A stretch of 64,000 bases of DNA from Arthrinium phaeospermum. Its lineage: Eukaryota > Ascomycota > Sordariomycetes > Amphisphaeriales > Apiosporaceae. Each line of letters begins with the position of its first letter. Within the stretch, counting starts at the first letter, position 1. The notes under the pieces were generated by a model. It was not told the DNA's origin and searched no databases. It worked only from the letters and a program-made list of their open reading frames with translations. The position numbers and the translations under genes were made by a program. The DNA is taken from assembly GCA_006503535.1 (NCBI GenBank), contig QYRS01000010.1, forward strand, positions 186,001-250,000, read 5' to 3'. Below, one piece after another: positions 11,650-24,192 of this stretch.

Positions 11650-13900
11650 GGTGTATTGTTCTCGTGTATTCCACAGGAACAACAGATGCTAGCCTTTGGA
11701 AGGAAGGACCTGAAGCGGAATGTTAGAAAAATTGAGTGCGAGGGAGTGCTGCAATATCAGCGGGGACATAGGGAACAGGCCAACTTGGCGAGTGTACACC
11801 AGCCCGACACTGTGCTGCCGCGATGTTTGGGAATGAGGGGGAGAAAACAAGAGGAAGGTTGATGAAGCGCAGGATGCAAGGCAACCAGTCAACGCCGAAG
11901 AGCGAAACGACACCTCCAGAGCAACCCAGCTTTTCTACGGCGATGGGGGACGATAGTCACGGGCAAAATGTTTTGAAGACAATGGAGGAAGAGCCTTACC
12001 AATTGGCGCAACGGAGAAAAACAAGTAAATGTCTCCCCAAGCTTCTTTGGCCTAAGATGGTAAAGGCTCGATGTATCTGGTCGATGATGCTTGCGATCAA
12101 GGATCCAGAGATGGCACACACACACGATATGGATTTATGGGTTGTCTGTTCGATCGCGCGAACTTGACTTCCTGGAACAGATAGTGAAGCGCGCAAATTC
12201 GGATGCGAAAATAGCGGGCTGTCGATGTCGAGGATCGGTTTGATGCGATGCGACGCGACAATGACGGCGGGCAGCGATTCGATCTTCCTTTGCGGCGCGC
12301 TAGGTAGATATGGTGGGAAAGAGGCGACGTTGGTAATGGGATACCAAAGGGCGCTCAGTATTTCCTCTTCTCAAATCTTTTCTTCTCTACGCTCTCGTCT
12401 TCAGCGACGGTTCTGGGACTACTCTGCACCGTGATTCTGCGCGGTAGCGGGGAAGAAGTGCTGGAAGAGATTGCGGTCGGTGGGCCTGAAGAGAGCGAAG
12501 TCGAAGCCTTTTATATCGGCGGGGATGGCAACAAAGAGGGTTTGCGACGGTTTCGGAGGCAAGCGCGAAAAAAAGGAAGGCTTTGTTGGTTGGATTGGAT
12601 TGATTCGCCGAAAGGGTTGGGTCCGGATGCAGGTGGGAAGCAAAAACCAATTAAGGAATGCGACAGCCTTGGTTCTGGCCTGAACGACGATGAGTAAAGT
12701 ATGGAGGGACTGTTTTTTCAATGCCCGATTCCCCAGATTTTGCTTGTTCTTCTTCCGAAGCGACAAGGTGTGACGGGAAAAGGCTAAAAAAAAATTGGTG
12801 GAGATGGAGATGATGAGGTAAGGTGAGGGAAAAGTGGATCGAGATGGGTTGATGAGGATGGATGGATGGAGTGGGTCGGCCAGACGTAATTGGCAGACAG
12901 GCAGCTGGCAAATACGTAAGGCTGGGGTCGGTCGGAGATTCCGCGCAAGACTTTCGAAACAGTCGAAATTGGGGGGATGGCTGGGCTTCTTATAATTTTT
13001 GCCAGGCAGGCCTTCCTCCTAGTGCCTTTAACCAAACGCACTGACTTTTAAGGCAGCGACACCCATGGGCGCCCCCCGTGTGGCGGGAGCCCACAATTCG
13101 CTACTCCTTCCTGCCACCTTAGTGGACGCACTAAATGCGTCGCAGCCAATCATACCCCGCCATCCGCCCCTTATTTTATCTTTTTTTTCGTCCTGGATTT
13201 TACGCCTTCGTAGCTGCTGGTTCCTTCAAGTCTCTTTTTTCCTGCCCTCAACTCTTCTCCCTGCGATTCTTTCTCCCACTTCCATCCCAGGCCGCCATGC
13301 CTTGCCGTCCAGCCATCTCTTCTCTCGCCAAATCCGACAGGAACATAGCCAACAGCAACCACAACCTCCATGCCTCTGCATAGGACCCAGCAAGCAAGCA
13401 ATCGACAGCCCGGCAAACACCACAATGCATTCTGCCTTTGTCGCCCATCAATAGTCTAGCCAGACCGCAAAAGCTTGCAGCCAAGCTATTGACCCAACGA
13501 CCACCGCTACGTGCCAATTCATTCGCCAGGTCACATGGATCACGAAAGAAACGACGGAGCAGGAATGAAGTGGCAAGCGGAAACGGCCAGTTGCGGTCGA
13601 AGTGGACGGTCGGTCGCAGACAACACACGGTTCAAACACGACTCATCTCGCACTGGGGGCCAGGCTCGCCCGATCGCAAAGCGATTGCAGAGCCATGGGG
13701 GCAGTGGCGCCAAGGGGGGAGCACTGGGGGGCCTCGGCCCCAACCACCACAACTTACAACCTGGCACGACAAGCACCCACCCTCATCGCCTGCAATCTTT
13801 TGAAACAGCCTGACCCTCTTGCCTTTCTCGCTTTTACTCCCATCGATGCATTGGTGCTTCACATACATATTACCTGGGCGGTCTGTTTCGAAGCCAATGC

Positions 13901-13920
13901 ATACCATACAGGTATGGTAT
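13901..13920. repeat. Perfect inverted repeat, 9-bp arms
   Basis: ATACCATAC and GTATGGTAT flank a 2-base centre. It could form a small hairpin or be a dimeric protein site, but it may be chance in a 64-kb window. Confidence 0.7.
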
Positions 13921-16396
13921 AATTCTCGTCATCGCATCGTTTGCGACGAAGGATGAAAGCGATCCAGCTTGTCATCCGCATTGGTGAGCTATTTCCTTTT
14001 TTAAACCCTCCCACCTCCTTCCTGTCTACTCACTCTGGTTAAAACCTCTTGGAAGAGTTTCCAGAGTGCATTGTCCGCTGGGGGCCGGTCACATCTGTGG
14101 CTCAGTAAAACATGTAGGACGATCAGGTCTCATTATCGTTTGTTCTTTCCCTGGAAGTCTCATTTCGGGCTCTCGGGGGTTACAGTTACATGCTCATCGC
14201 GGACGCTGACTGCGTGCGGTGGGAGAGTTGCTTCTGCTTGCGGCCGTCCCAAACGCAAAGCTGCCGAACGCATGATTTCAATGTGACAAGGTCTGTCCTG
14301 TTGATACCACCACATCTGCCAAAATGAAAATGTGTCCTTTCCCGCGCTTTGGTCTAAGATGACGCGCGACTGGAGTCTTCTTTGTCCACTTCACGCCGGT
14401 TTTGCTCGCCTTTTCAATCAAAACCGTGGAGCCAGTTGGCAGTCTTGCCCGGTGGGAGTACCAAGGTGGGGAGGCTGTTTCAATGGGGAAGCCAGAAAAG
14501 AAGCCATCGGTCTTGGGGCCTGCCCATCGCCGACGCGACTCGCCAGTGGGTACCTTAAGAAAAAGCCAGTGTCTTTTTATGGTTTCATCATTTGCCGGTA
14601 TGCGCAGTGTGTGAGAAGCGATGATCCCGACACACTCATTTCCCTTGACCCCTGCGACAAATTCTTCTTCCCTTGCCGGTCCCCAGCCGCGCCCAGCCCT
14701 CATTTCATCCCTCTTATCTAGCCATTCATCGTCGCGCTCCCTTTTATGACTCATACGTACGCACACAACCGAGGGACAGCCAACAGCCAGCAAACTGTAT
14801 GTCGCCTTCCACCCAGCCCATCTTACGCATCTATGACTCGTCTTTTTGCGATGACTTAGGCAGCATGAAAAGTAATTGCAAAACCTGTAATGTAAGACTG
14901 CGCGACCGACCGACAAGAGGCAAAAAGGTGCGGTCGGTCGCTATGGATGGAACACGCGTTGGAAGATGATCGTGATTTCTGGAAGGGGTGCTTATGACGA
15001 CGCGTGTCTGGACTGGTTGATGAGGGCTGAAAAATTTTGGTGTTCTCGTGTTGGTCTGACAAAAAAGAATCCGTCGCGATAGGACTGGTGCTCTGACCCC
15101 CCTAGCAAGCGCCGTTCTTTTCATATCAATGCAAGCAGGCTGACCATGCAAGTGCAAGTCGCCATGCAAGGAAGCGGCACGAATGTCGGAAGTACTCTGA
15201 AGTAGCCAGTACAGCGCACTGTACGGCGATAAGAGCCAGCCTCCAGGGTAGCCCGTAGGAGAGTAGGTAGCAAGCTGCTAGGTTGTTGATTATCCTCACT
15301 GGCTATCAATTGCGCCATTCAGCAGACTCGAGGCTTGCAGACAGGTATTGATTGGCCTGCTTATCTCCTATTCCCGTTCTCGTCATTATTATGCACCCTG
15401 TATCTCCGCATGGCGGTGGCTCAGTCGCCCATCTTCATATCGATTATTTGGTTTATACTTTCGATAGGTCCTCTCATTGTTCGAGAGATGTAAAACATCG
15501 TCATCTCATGCACCAGAGAACCCGTCACGTTTTGCTGGCTGAATGCTGGGGTAGACTGTGGGCAGTGAAGTCGGCAATACCGGCCACCGAAACATGGTGG
15601 GAGCCCTCAACGTCTATGATATCTATGAGATGCCGATGCTCGCGACTCTTTTGACCGCTTCGCTTCGGGGTGGATCTTTGCCAGGAATGGTATCCCCGGT
15701 CTACTGTCCCGGGCCGAGCGAGGTCGCGGGTGTGGGATGCATTGTTTGCCATGCTCTACCCGGGATTTAACCCAAGCAGCAGGCAGCTGATGACCTAGAC
15801 ACCCAGGATTACGTACAGCCTCAAGCAGGCCGCTGTTCACTTCTTGATTCAATCACCGGTTAATCGGCTCGCTAGCTAGGATACTCCCAGTGCACCCCGA
15901 GAGCGCATAGTATCGCGTTGAAACCCGCAACGCGGCAACGGCGTACGCTGACCATGATCAACAGGAATTGCGACAAAGCATCGGACTGCAGGTCTGCCTC
16001 TGAAATAGCACCATTTCATTGCCCAAGGCCCGATTGGCTAGCGAGCCGAGGTACGGTACATACATACCTCTATCTACACGCATACAGTACGCACACACAG
16101 AAGCCGGTATGGTATGTAGCCAATTGGAGCTTGGTCGATATTTCGCGGCCAGATCTTGAACTATAAGTCGTTCCATATACCACGGCTGTTCCTGCAGGAG
16201 AGGCACGAATGCTCCGCATCAAACTGCCATATTGAGCTCGCTCATCTGCCAGCCATCCCTTATTAGCTAGTCCTTTGTCTGATGTGTGATATAAGAATAG
16301 GAACTACCTACGTATACCTATTGTACCTTGATTTATCATATTTAGCGTGTCTGACGGCTATCTTCATACTCTGCCTCTTCCGCGCTTAGGTTACAT

Positions 16397-16540
16397 ATGC
16401 TCTTACGAAGAAACGCAGGTTCTCTTGTTGTGAAGCCTGTTGGACCTTCAGATCCTCTCTTCTTGTCAGACATCACAGGATCTGGTATTGGCCAAGGGAC
16501 AGTTGCTGGGTACCTTGCTAGGGCGCTTCAGGGTAGGTAA
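16397..16540 (+). other. Peptide-like short open frame, possible gene relic
   Basis: An ATG-initiated frame of 47 codons reads through patterned residues (SLVVKPVGPSDP, then SDITGSGIGQGTVAGYLARAL) and ends at TAA, next to a possible donor GGTAGGT. The composition looks more like a folded protein segment than its surroundings do, but I recognise no family. It could be an isolated exon, a relic or chance. Confidence 0.2.
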
Positions 16541-17294
16541 ACTATGCATTACTACCTAGCATAACCAACTCGTCTAGCTCAGCGCGTTGTCTGAACAAGG
16601 CCGAGTGGCTTTCAACCACCCCCTTACTATCCCTCTCACACCTCCTCAGCCCCGTAAGGCTAGGGTGGAACAGGCGGGTTTAACCTGCGCAACATCTGAA
16701 ATCTCGTGTCACACACATGGTCGCTACGCTATGGTTCTTGCCCGCGCAAGCCAGAGAAAGTATAACTTCGAGAGCCGAAGATGTTCGCTCCGCTGAGGAC
16801 CCGGATGACAAATTGGGTAGGTAGCACATGCCCTCCTCTTCTGGCCTCGACGGCTTCACATTGACGAGGTTGGGCACGCTAGAGGCCAACCAAGTCCGGC
16901 AACTTAATATGTTGCCGCGGTCTATTCTTTGGCAATATGGCTCTCGTACCAGTCTGGCAACAAGCAGGGGAACAATGTAGATGATAAGCAAGCTTTGTTG
17001 AAGTTTCCCAGTCATGACAAGCACAATAGTAGGTTGATACACACCACGTATACTTTGTCAACGCCCAGAACGAGTGCCAGGAAACTCGGGAGTGCGGTAT
17101 TTCGCGTCAAAAAAAAGTGACACATATTCGTTTCCGGAGAAAAAAAAGTTATATACATGAAAACATGGCCTTGAAAAAAGCTTATTGGCTGGCCATCCAC
17201 GAAAGTTATTGCTTCAAAGTCGGACCAATATCCGATGCTTCGTGGGTATTCTCCTCTGGTCCATGTCAAGGGGACCGGTATCCAGCATCACCAC

Positions 17295-19371
17295 TTAGGT
17301 CATGTAGTACTTCGGCCCTTCGCCACCCTGTGGGACTGCCCAGTTAATATCTTGATGGGGTGCCTTGATATCGCACGTCTTGCAGTGAATGCAGCTATTA
17401 TCGCTTGTCAGATCGGGGTTCATCGGGCACACGGAGAGGTCTCGGTGATAAGATGGCAAGCTGGAGTGTACTTACTTCTGTGAGTTGATCTGGAACCTCA
17501 CACCCAGAGGCTTGGATTCGTCCTCTACGTACTCGTATACGCCGGCGGGGCAGAATCGGTTCTCGAGGCCCTTGTATCCCGGCCACGTTTCCGTCGTGTG
17601 GGCATCCCAGTCCTTCACCTGGAGATGTACGGGCTGGTCCTCTTCGTGGTTCGTTCCCGTGCGGGAGACGCTCGTCAAGATATCAAATGTGATCTTGCCA
17701 TCGGGCTTCTCGTATTCGATCTTGGGGCACTTGTCTGCGGTCTTCGTTGCGCCGTGGTCCGTGGTCTTGTGCTTGAACGTCCAAGGCACGCGTCCCTTCA
17801 GCACGAAGGCCTCTAGACCAGAGTACATGAGGCCGCCGTACATGCCAAGCGGGCCGTGGAATGAGGGTCGCATGTTGCGGACTTCCTTGAGCTCCTTCCA
17901 GATGCTCGACTTCCGCAACGAGTCCTCGTAGTCATATAAGAATACTGACCCCGGGCTTTCGTTTTGCAGTGCCTTCCAGGCGGCCTCAGCTGCCAGAATG
18001 CCCGACTGCATGGCGTTGTGAGTGCCCTTCACCTTGGGCACATTCACGAAACCGGCAGAGTCTCCTATCAGCGCGCCACCCGGGAAGGCAACCTTGGGTA
18101 TGGACTGGAACCCGCCCTCGATTAGAGCTCTGGCGCCATACGATATGCATTTGCCGCCTTCGAGTGTGCTCCTGTAGAGCGGGTGCTTCTTCATCTTCTG
18201 GAACTCTCCGTAGGGAGAAAGCCAAGGATTTGAGTAGTCCAAGGCTACCACAAGCCCGACGCTCACGAGGTTGTCGCCGAAGTGGTACATCCAGCCGCCA
18301 CCGTATGTATCAGAGGGTAGCGGGTACCCCATGGAATGAATGACCTGCCCCTTTTGGAACTTTTCAGGCTGGACCTCCCAGACCTCCTTGATACCAAGGC
18401 CGTATGTTTGGTGTTGGCTCTCGCTCCTGAGGTCGAACTTCTTGATCACTTGCTTGGACAGGTTGCCGTGGCACCCCTCGCCAAACATGGTGACCTTTGC
18501 GTGGAACTCCATGCCTCTCTCGAAGCTGTCCTTTGGCTTTCCATCGCGACCAATGCCCAAGTCGTTGGTTGCTACACCTTGGACTGAACCGTCTGCTCTG
18601 TACAGCACCTCGGACGCCGCAAAGCCGGGGTAGACCTCTACACCAACTTCTTCGGCCCGCTCGCCCAGCCACTTGGTGAACTGGTTGAGACTCACGATAT
18701 AGTTGCCATGGTTGTGCATTTGCGGTGGTATAGGCACGGGAAGAGCCATTCCCTTTGTCAGAAATCGCATCTTGTCTCCGGTAGCGGGGGTGGCATGTTC
18801 GAAGCGGTTTTCGTTGGCCTCGTCAAGCCAATCCGGGAATAAGGCCTCGACGCCGCTTGGTTGGATCACGGCGCCCGAGAGAATATGGGCACCGATCTCG
18901 CCGGCCTTCTCCAGCAACAGCACGCGGAAGTCCTCATTGCCAGCCTCGTTCGCTTGTTGCTTCAATCGGATGGCAGCACTCAATCCGGCGGGGCCTAAGT
19001 CACGATTACGTATGGTCAGCACACAAGCACAGCGAGAAGACGCGAGGCCGTGGCGCAGAAGCAGGCGAGCTGGGTTTTGACCTACCTCCTCCTACTATAC
19101 AGACATCGACTTCGTCACTCTCTCGGTCTACCGATTTGGGATCAAAGCTCTCGTCGACGACATCTGCAAGGCGATTTATTCGTGTCGTGGTGAACGCGCG
19201 GGTCTGGAGTAGGCGGCCGGGGGTTCGGGCGAGTGCTGGCATGCTACGCTGGTTCCATGGCCGCGAGACGGCCGACATGCTCGAAGCTTTACATGCTTGC
19301 GCAGTCAGGCGGGACCTTACGGGCAAGGCGCTACGGCGGCCGAGGGTTCGGAGGTGAGCAGGCGCCGACAT
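17295..19371 (-). CDS. cir2: Electron transfer flavoprotein-ubiquinone oxidoreductase, mitochondrial
   Basis: Three exons, 19086-19371, 17476-18994 and 17295-17394, give 634 residues, the normal size for ETF-QO. The enzyme sits on the mitochondrial inner membrane and passes electrons from reduced ETF (from acyl-CoA and amino-acid dehydrogenases) to ubiquinone. Residues 1-60 are rich in Arg, Ser and Ala with few acids, a typical matrix presequence. The first intron (91 bp) splits the FAD motif, which is rebuilt exactly as GGGPAG (94-99). Further family signatures are [37 protein letters not shown] and [12 protein letters not shown]. The last intron (81 bp) splits the iron-sulphur region. Cys577, Cys603, Cys606 and Cys609 ([13 protein letters not shown]) form the 4Fe-4S site. 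The ATG at 19371 opens the presequence; the codon before it in frame is not ATG. Confidence 0.96.
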
Positions 19372-22302
19372 GATGATGTACAACTACGGGCGCAGATTTT
19401 CTCAATGTCGCGAGTTGATCAAAGCCTCACGCTGTCGTGCTATCAGCGGGCCTCGGATTCTGGAGGCGTCTAGACAGACACCTTGTCGTGGGATGAAACA
19501 GCAGCCACTCTCGAGAAAAGATAGGAGGATCTGACTCAAACTACTATCTTGGACTTTGCGCCATGGACAGACAGGGAGCTGACTAGCCGAATTCTAAGAA
19601 CGCTCTGCCAATTGCTCAGAGGTCCGGGGCCGAACAAGTAGTGAATAGCACATGAAAAAAAAGAGGATTATTGGCCGCTGTCGGGAGCCTCCAAAATGAC
19701 ATCAATTGAAGAATTCCACCCAAAGCCCACCTCGGTTGTTCAACCCCCCGGCCGCAGCTAGCCGGGTCAGCGCCAAGGCAGCCGGACGGCCAATCAGGTG
19801 GGATGAATTAGCTAACACCGCTGTGGGCATCTTATGATTCTTGCCCGATTAAGGACCTGTCGAACTGATGAGGCTCTCTGATCTGATGTCGGTGGATATA
19901 CATAGGTTATTTTCACCTCCATTGTCGGTGCTTGCAGTACGTAAGTCAATTCCATCGAGACTGCAACTGTCATCACGACAGAACAATGTCCGTGGGAATG
20001 CTGGGCGGTCAGACGGCCAACAACAACTCAACCTGCGCCATCGGCCGACCAGCCGCGTGGCGAGGAATGTTCTTACCTGTCAAGGCGGGACGAGGTACAC
20101 AGGTTACACTTCAGTCGAACTTCAGTCGAACTCCAGTCGATCCGAGGGAAGAGCCTGAAAACGGACAACCCGTCTCTGCATTCCTTACTGCTTGTTTCGA
20201 TGTTGCAACAGTTGACAGTGTCTGGTGGTGGGCATAATGTTCTGTTTGTAAGGTTTTTTTTATGGCAGCTTTAAGCCAGGCGCGTCCTTGTGCAGCTGAA
20301 CCGTTCTGTAACGTTAGGCGGGCATGCTTAATTCATGCTGACAGGGCCCGATGTTTCTCGCAAGCGCCTGCCGAAAGCGCTTTTCAGCTGCGAGCAGCGG
20401 GTGATGTTTGAACTGGGGAACAGGTGCAGCAAGTAAAACGGCCATGGGGCTGATTGATGACTGAATATCGAAATCCTGGAATACGACAAGACCAGCACAC
20501 CTATGTACAACAGCACTTGGACAGCACCCCAGCACCACCACCCTGGGAGCCCATGCAGTCTGGACCCTTCCATCGTGCTGGGTGGTGGATGTGCCCAGTA
20601 GCTTAATTATCGGATGGAACAGATTGCGAGCGCTAAGCGCTCCGTCGGGCACCGGCATTTCCAAAAAAGAAACCCCAAGGAACCTCCTTCTTGCGGGTCA
20701 CGCTCAGAATGAAAACAACCGCTGCTGCAGCCAGTCGTTCATCGTATGCATTTCATGCGATGTGTATGTTTCCTCGATATCTGCTGCACTTGTCAGGCCA
20801 CCGGGCTTTTCAAAGGATGCAAACGATCGGAACATCCAACCACTGTCAACATCGTTTCAGACTGCCATCAGGATGCTGTGGCTTTCTGGATGGAAACAAG
20901 TAAGGAACTACATACTGTTGTAGAAGCTAGGGTGGGAAGATAGGCAGGGCCTCAGACCGGACACCAGGGCGCCCGAGATTGCGGCTCCAGTAGCACGTCC
21001 GGCGCGCAGCCTCACGGTCACAGCCAAGATGTCAACTACGACGTTGACGTAAAAACCCAGGGCTAGACTCAGGAATTGTGACCTCAGCTACCACGATGCC
21101 ACCACGGTGCTAGCAAAAACCCGTTACGTCGTTACACCCAGACACGCAGCGTCTGCACAGAAGAACCCCAAGGAGTGGTCGCTAGTCACAGAGTAACCCC
21201 AATTGGGAAATGTTTGACATTGCACACGCGGTGTTTGATCTACCGTTTGACTATCCTGGTCGGCCCAGGGGCCCGTTCAAGAGGGGCCGGCCCAGCTTGC
21301 CAGTCAAAGTGTCTAAATAGATTAAACGTTTGCGGGAGCCGGAAGTCTTGGCAACTGAAACTATGCTGGCCAGGGTGGCAGGCTATCAAAACTCTGGGCG
21401 CAGGCAGTCGGTTAACCTACCTAGTATGTCAATCACTGCCAGTAGTCCAACGGCTATGCATATCTGCACCTATGTATCTTGAACGGTTTGTTGATCGATC
21501 TCCTTGCTCTCCTTGCTCCGCTCGGCCAGCTCTTGCCTATCTGGGAAGATGTGAGCGAGCTACCATTGTATGATCTCCTTCACAGCCCTTCTTGTCGCTC
21601 ATCCCCATGTGTTTCAAAGCTACCTAGGTAGAAATGCGCGCCCTACAGTGAGATGTTTGGTCCATTGGTGGGGGAAGGGGGAAACGCTTCCCGAGCCTCC
21701 TAGGGCGTAACACTTTGCTGCCCATGGTGCATTGGCGGCGGCTTTTTGGATCGTGGGATGCTCCTGGGCTGCTCGTTCCGGGCCCTAGTGTTTGTTTGGG
21801 ATCCTGAGCCTCGTCATTCTCGCCAGCTTGGCGCATCTCCCAGCCGATCTGGAAATCAGGATGCTCCATCCTATGGCTCGGCAACGGAGCCGGTCTCTGG
21901 GGCCGTGATGGCAGCCCCTGTTCGCTGCTACTCTGAGCTTAAACATCCATGGCCTTCTAACACTACCTTAAAAATGTCCTTCTACTACTTAAATCGCTTC
22001 ATCCCGTTCCCATTGTACCCAGTCTTTCCCTCCTCATTCTATTCTCATCCATCCAAGCATAGATTTGCTTTCCCTTCTTCCCCCCCTTTTTATACTTTCT
22101 TTCTTAGAGGTTAGTGTCCTACCCCCTTCCCTATAGGCTCCGGCCATACTCACATGACAAAGAGATGGTATACTAACTGAAAAACCAATAGCTGTGCTCG
22201 TCATACACTTTCTTTCACATACCGAGCTCCATTACGTTCCTTTGCTTCGGATCGAATTATATCTCCCGTATTCTCTTTCATACACAACCCAGACCCGCCA
22301 AG
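19372..22302. other. Divergent intergenic region, no supported gene
   Basis: 2.9 kb lie between divergent genes. Short overlapping frames occur on both strands without family resemblance. CTACCTAGGTAG near 21622 is a perfect palindrome of the TAGG/CCTA words frequent in this genome. The last 300 bases are CT-rich and likely the leader of the gene at 22303. Confidence 0.5.
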
Positions 22303-23669
22303 ATGAAGAACTTCGGATCAGCCTTGTTGCTCCTGGCAGCCTCTGCCTCCATGGTCACCTCGCTGCCTGCTGTCGAGCGCCCTGGCAATGTGATTGCTGC
22401 CCGCGCTCCTTGGGAGCAGGCCATGCACGTGAGATCGTCGCCCGAGCTGGCGAGACGCAAGAAGGAAGAGGACGCCGCCGCCGCCGCCCCTGCTGAAGGT
22501 GTAAGTGTTGTCTTGGATACATCCAAACCCAGCTGAACCGTGTGCTAACATCCCATGTGTCCCAGGCTGCTGCTGCCAATGGAACCGCCCCCGCTGCCCC
22601 TGCTGCAGGCAAGGGCGAGGGCGAGAAGAAGAAGGGCAAGGCCGCTAAGGCCGGCAAGGGTGCTGCTCTCCAAGAGGGCGCCGCGGCCGCCAACGGCACT
22701 GCCCCCGCAGCCGGCAAGAAGGCCGGAAAGAAGGCCAAGGGCGCTGCTGCTGGTGCCGCCGCCGGTAACGGAACTGCCAACGCTGGAAAGGGCAAGGGTG
22801 CTGGTGCTGGTGCTGGTGGCCTCGAGTCTCTGCTCGGTGGTCTCCTCGGCGGTGGTGCCGGTGGTGCTGGCGGTGCCGCCGGTGGTGCCCAGCAAGGTGG
22901 TGCTGGCGCTGGCGGACTTGGCCAGCTTCTCGGAGGCCTGACCGGCGGTGCTGGCGGTGCCGCTGGTGGTGCTGGCGGTGCTGGTGGACTTGGTCAGCTT
23001 CTTGGAGGCTTGACTGGCGGTGCTGGCAAGGCTGGTGGTGCGGCTGGCGGTGCTGCCGGAGGTGCTGCCGGTGGCGCTGGTGGACTCGGCCAACTTCTTG
23101 GCGGCCTGACCGGCGGTGCTGGTAAAGCCGGTGGCGCTGCTGCCGGCGGTGCTGCCAAGGGCAACGGAACTGCTCAAGCCGGCAAGGGCAAGGGTGCCGG
23201 TGCTGGCGGCCTTGCCCAGCTTCTCGAGGGCCTGAACGGCGGTGCCGCCAAGGACAACGCTGCCGGTGCTGCCAAGGACGCCCAGAAGGAGGCTGACAAG
23301 GCTGCCAAGGAGGCCGCGAAGACTGCTGAGAAGGACGCCAAGAAGGAGGCCGATGCCGCGAAGGCTGCCCAGAAGGAGGCTGACAAGGCTGCTAAGAAGG
23401 AGGCCGATGCTGCCAAGAAGGCTCAGGAGGATGCTGCTAAGGCCGCCGAGAAGGACGCCGAAGCTGCTAAGAAGGCCCAGGAAGATGCTGCCAAGAAGGA
23501 GGCCGATGCTGCTAAGAACGCCGACGCCGGCAAAGATGCTGCTGCTCCCGCCGATGCTGGTAAGGAGGCCGCTGCTCCCGCCGACGCCGGCAAGGAGGCC
23601 GCTGCCCCCGCCGACGCTGGCAAGGAGGCCGCTGCCCCCGCCGACGCCGGCAAAGAGGCTGCTGCCTAA
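22303..23669 (+). CDS. Secreted Ala/Gly/Lys repeat protein, function unknown
   Basis: Two exons, 22303-22500 and 22566-23669, with a 65-bp intron (GTAAGT...CAG), encode 433 residues. Residues 1-20 are a clear signal peptide (MKNFGSALLLLAASASMVTS). A dibasic RRKK near residue 51 could be a Kex2-type cleavage site. Four NGTA sequons sit in Ala/Lys-rich linkers. Five copies of a leucine-bearing block follow (GGLGQLLGGLTGG and variants such as GGLESLLGGLLGG and GGLAQLLEGLNGG) between Gly/Ala spacers. About 90 residues of Ala/Lys/Glu/Asp helix with motifs such as KEADAAK and KKAQEDAAK come next, then five units of ADAGKEAAAP to the end. No domain is recognised. The Ala/Lys/Glu part recalls LEA-type helices, and the Gly-rich blocks recall structural wall or matrix proteins; both are only analogies. 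Confidence 0.85.
22815..23250 (+). repeat. Five degenerate copies of a Gly-Leu block in coding DNA
   Basis: Copies begin near 22815, 22911, 22983, 23079 and 23205. Each codes for about 13 residues of the form GGL-x-x-LL-x-GL-x-GG separated by Gly/Ala spacers of varying length. Confidence 0.8.
23515..23666 (+). repeat. 30-bp tandem repeat coding for ADAGKEAAAP
   Basis: Five consecutive 30-bp units, the first a variant with Asp for Glu and the last truncated, form the C-terminus of the secreted repeat protein. Confidence 0.9.
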
Positions 23670-24192
23670 TGGACTGGTCGTCTCGACTACGATCATCCAC
23701 ATCTATTGCGTGTAACTTACAATACGATTGTTTAATTTCATGGTAACGGCCGTCAAATCAATGTTTTTCTTGCTTATAGTAGCCCCGAGCAACAAGAGCA
23801 GGCAAAATAGGGGGGCGTTGTTCTTTTTGTCATCACATGGGCTCGGTTTAGGGAGCACGGCTCGTGTCGGATATGGTAGAAAGGGGTCTCGGTTGAGGTT
23901 GGCACCGGTGCGCCACCTCCTGAGGGATGGATATGGAAGAAATACATAAACATAAAACTTTACAATAATAAGGATACCCAATAAACCAATCCTTACTTGA
24001 ACTACTCGCCAAACATCGCCCTCTTTAATTGCTTTGCTCCGGTGATACATTCTGAAATGGCCGATGTGCCTCATGACAGATGCACCTTTTCTAGATACTG
24101 CTTAGGTTCAGTACAAGCGACTATGTATGTGCTGTAACGAGCAAATTATGTTATGTTGGATAAAAATGGTTTTCGGAAGGGATATGAGTGTT
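23670..24192. other. Intergenic region between convergent genes
   Basis: About 520 bp hold the 3' ends of the repeat protein and the S28 peptidase. I see no coding region. Confidence 0.5.

Larger units (their letters stand above)
11650..17294. other. Long gene-poor region upstream of TBP
   Basis: 5.6 kb hold no protein I recognise. The first kilobase should carry the TBP promoter and leader. At 13140-13400 the plus strand is strongly CT-rich, like the leader of a rightward transcript, but no convincing coding region follows. A perfect inverted repeat lies at 13901-13920, and a 47-codon peptide-like frame at 16397-16540. The 212-codon frame at 14278-14916(-) looks random. Confidence 0.5.
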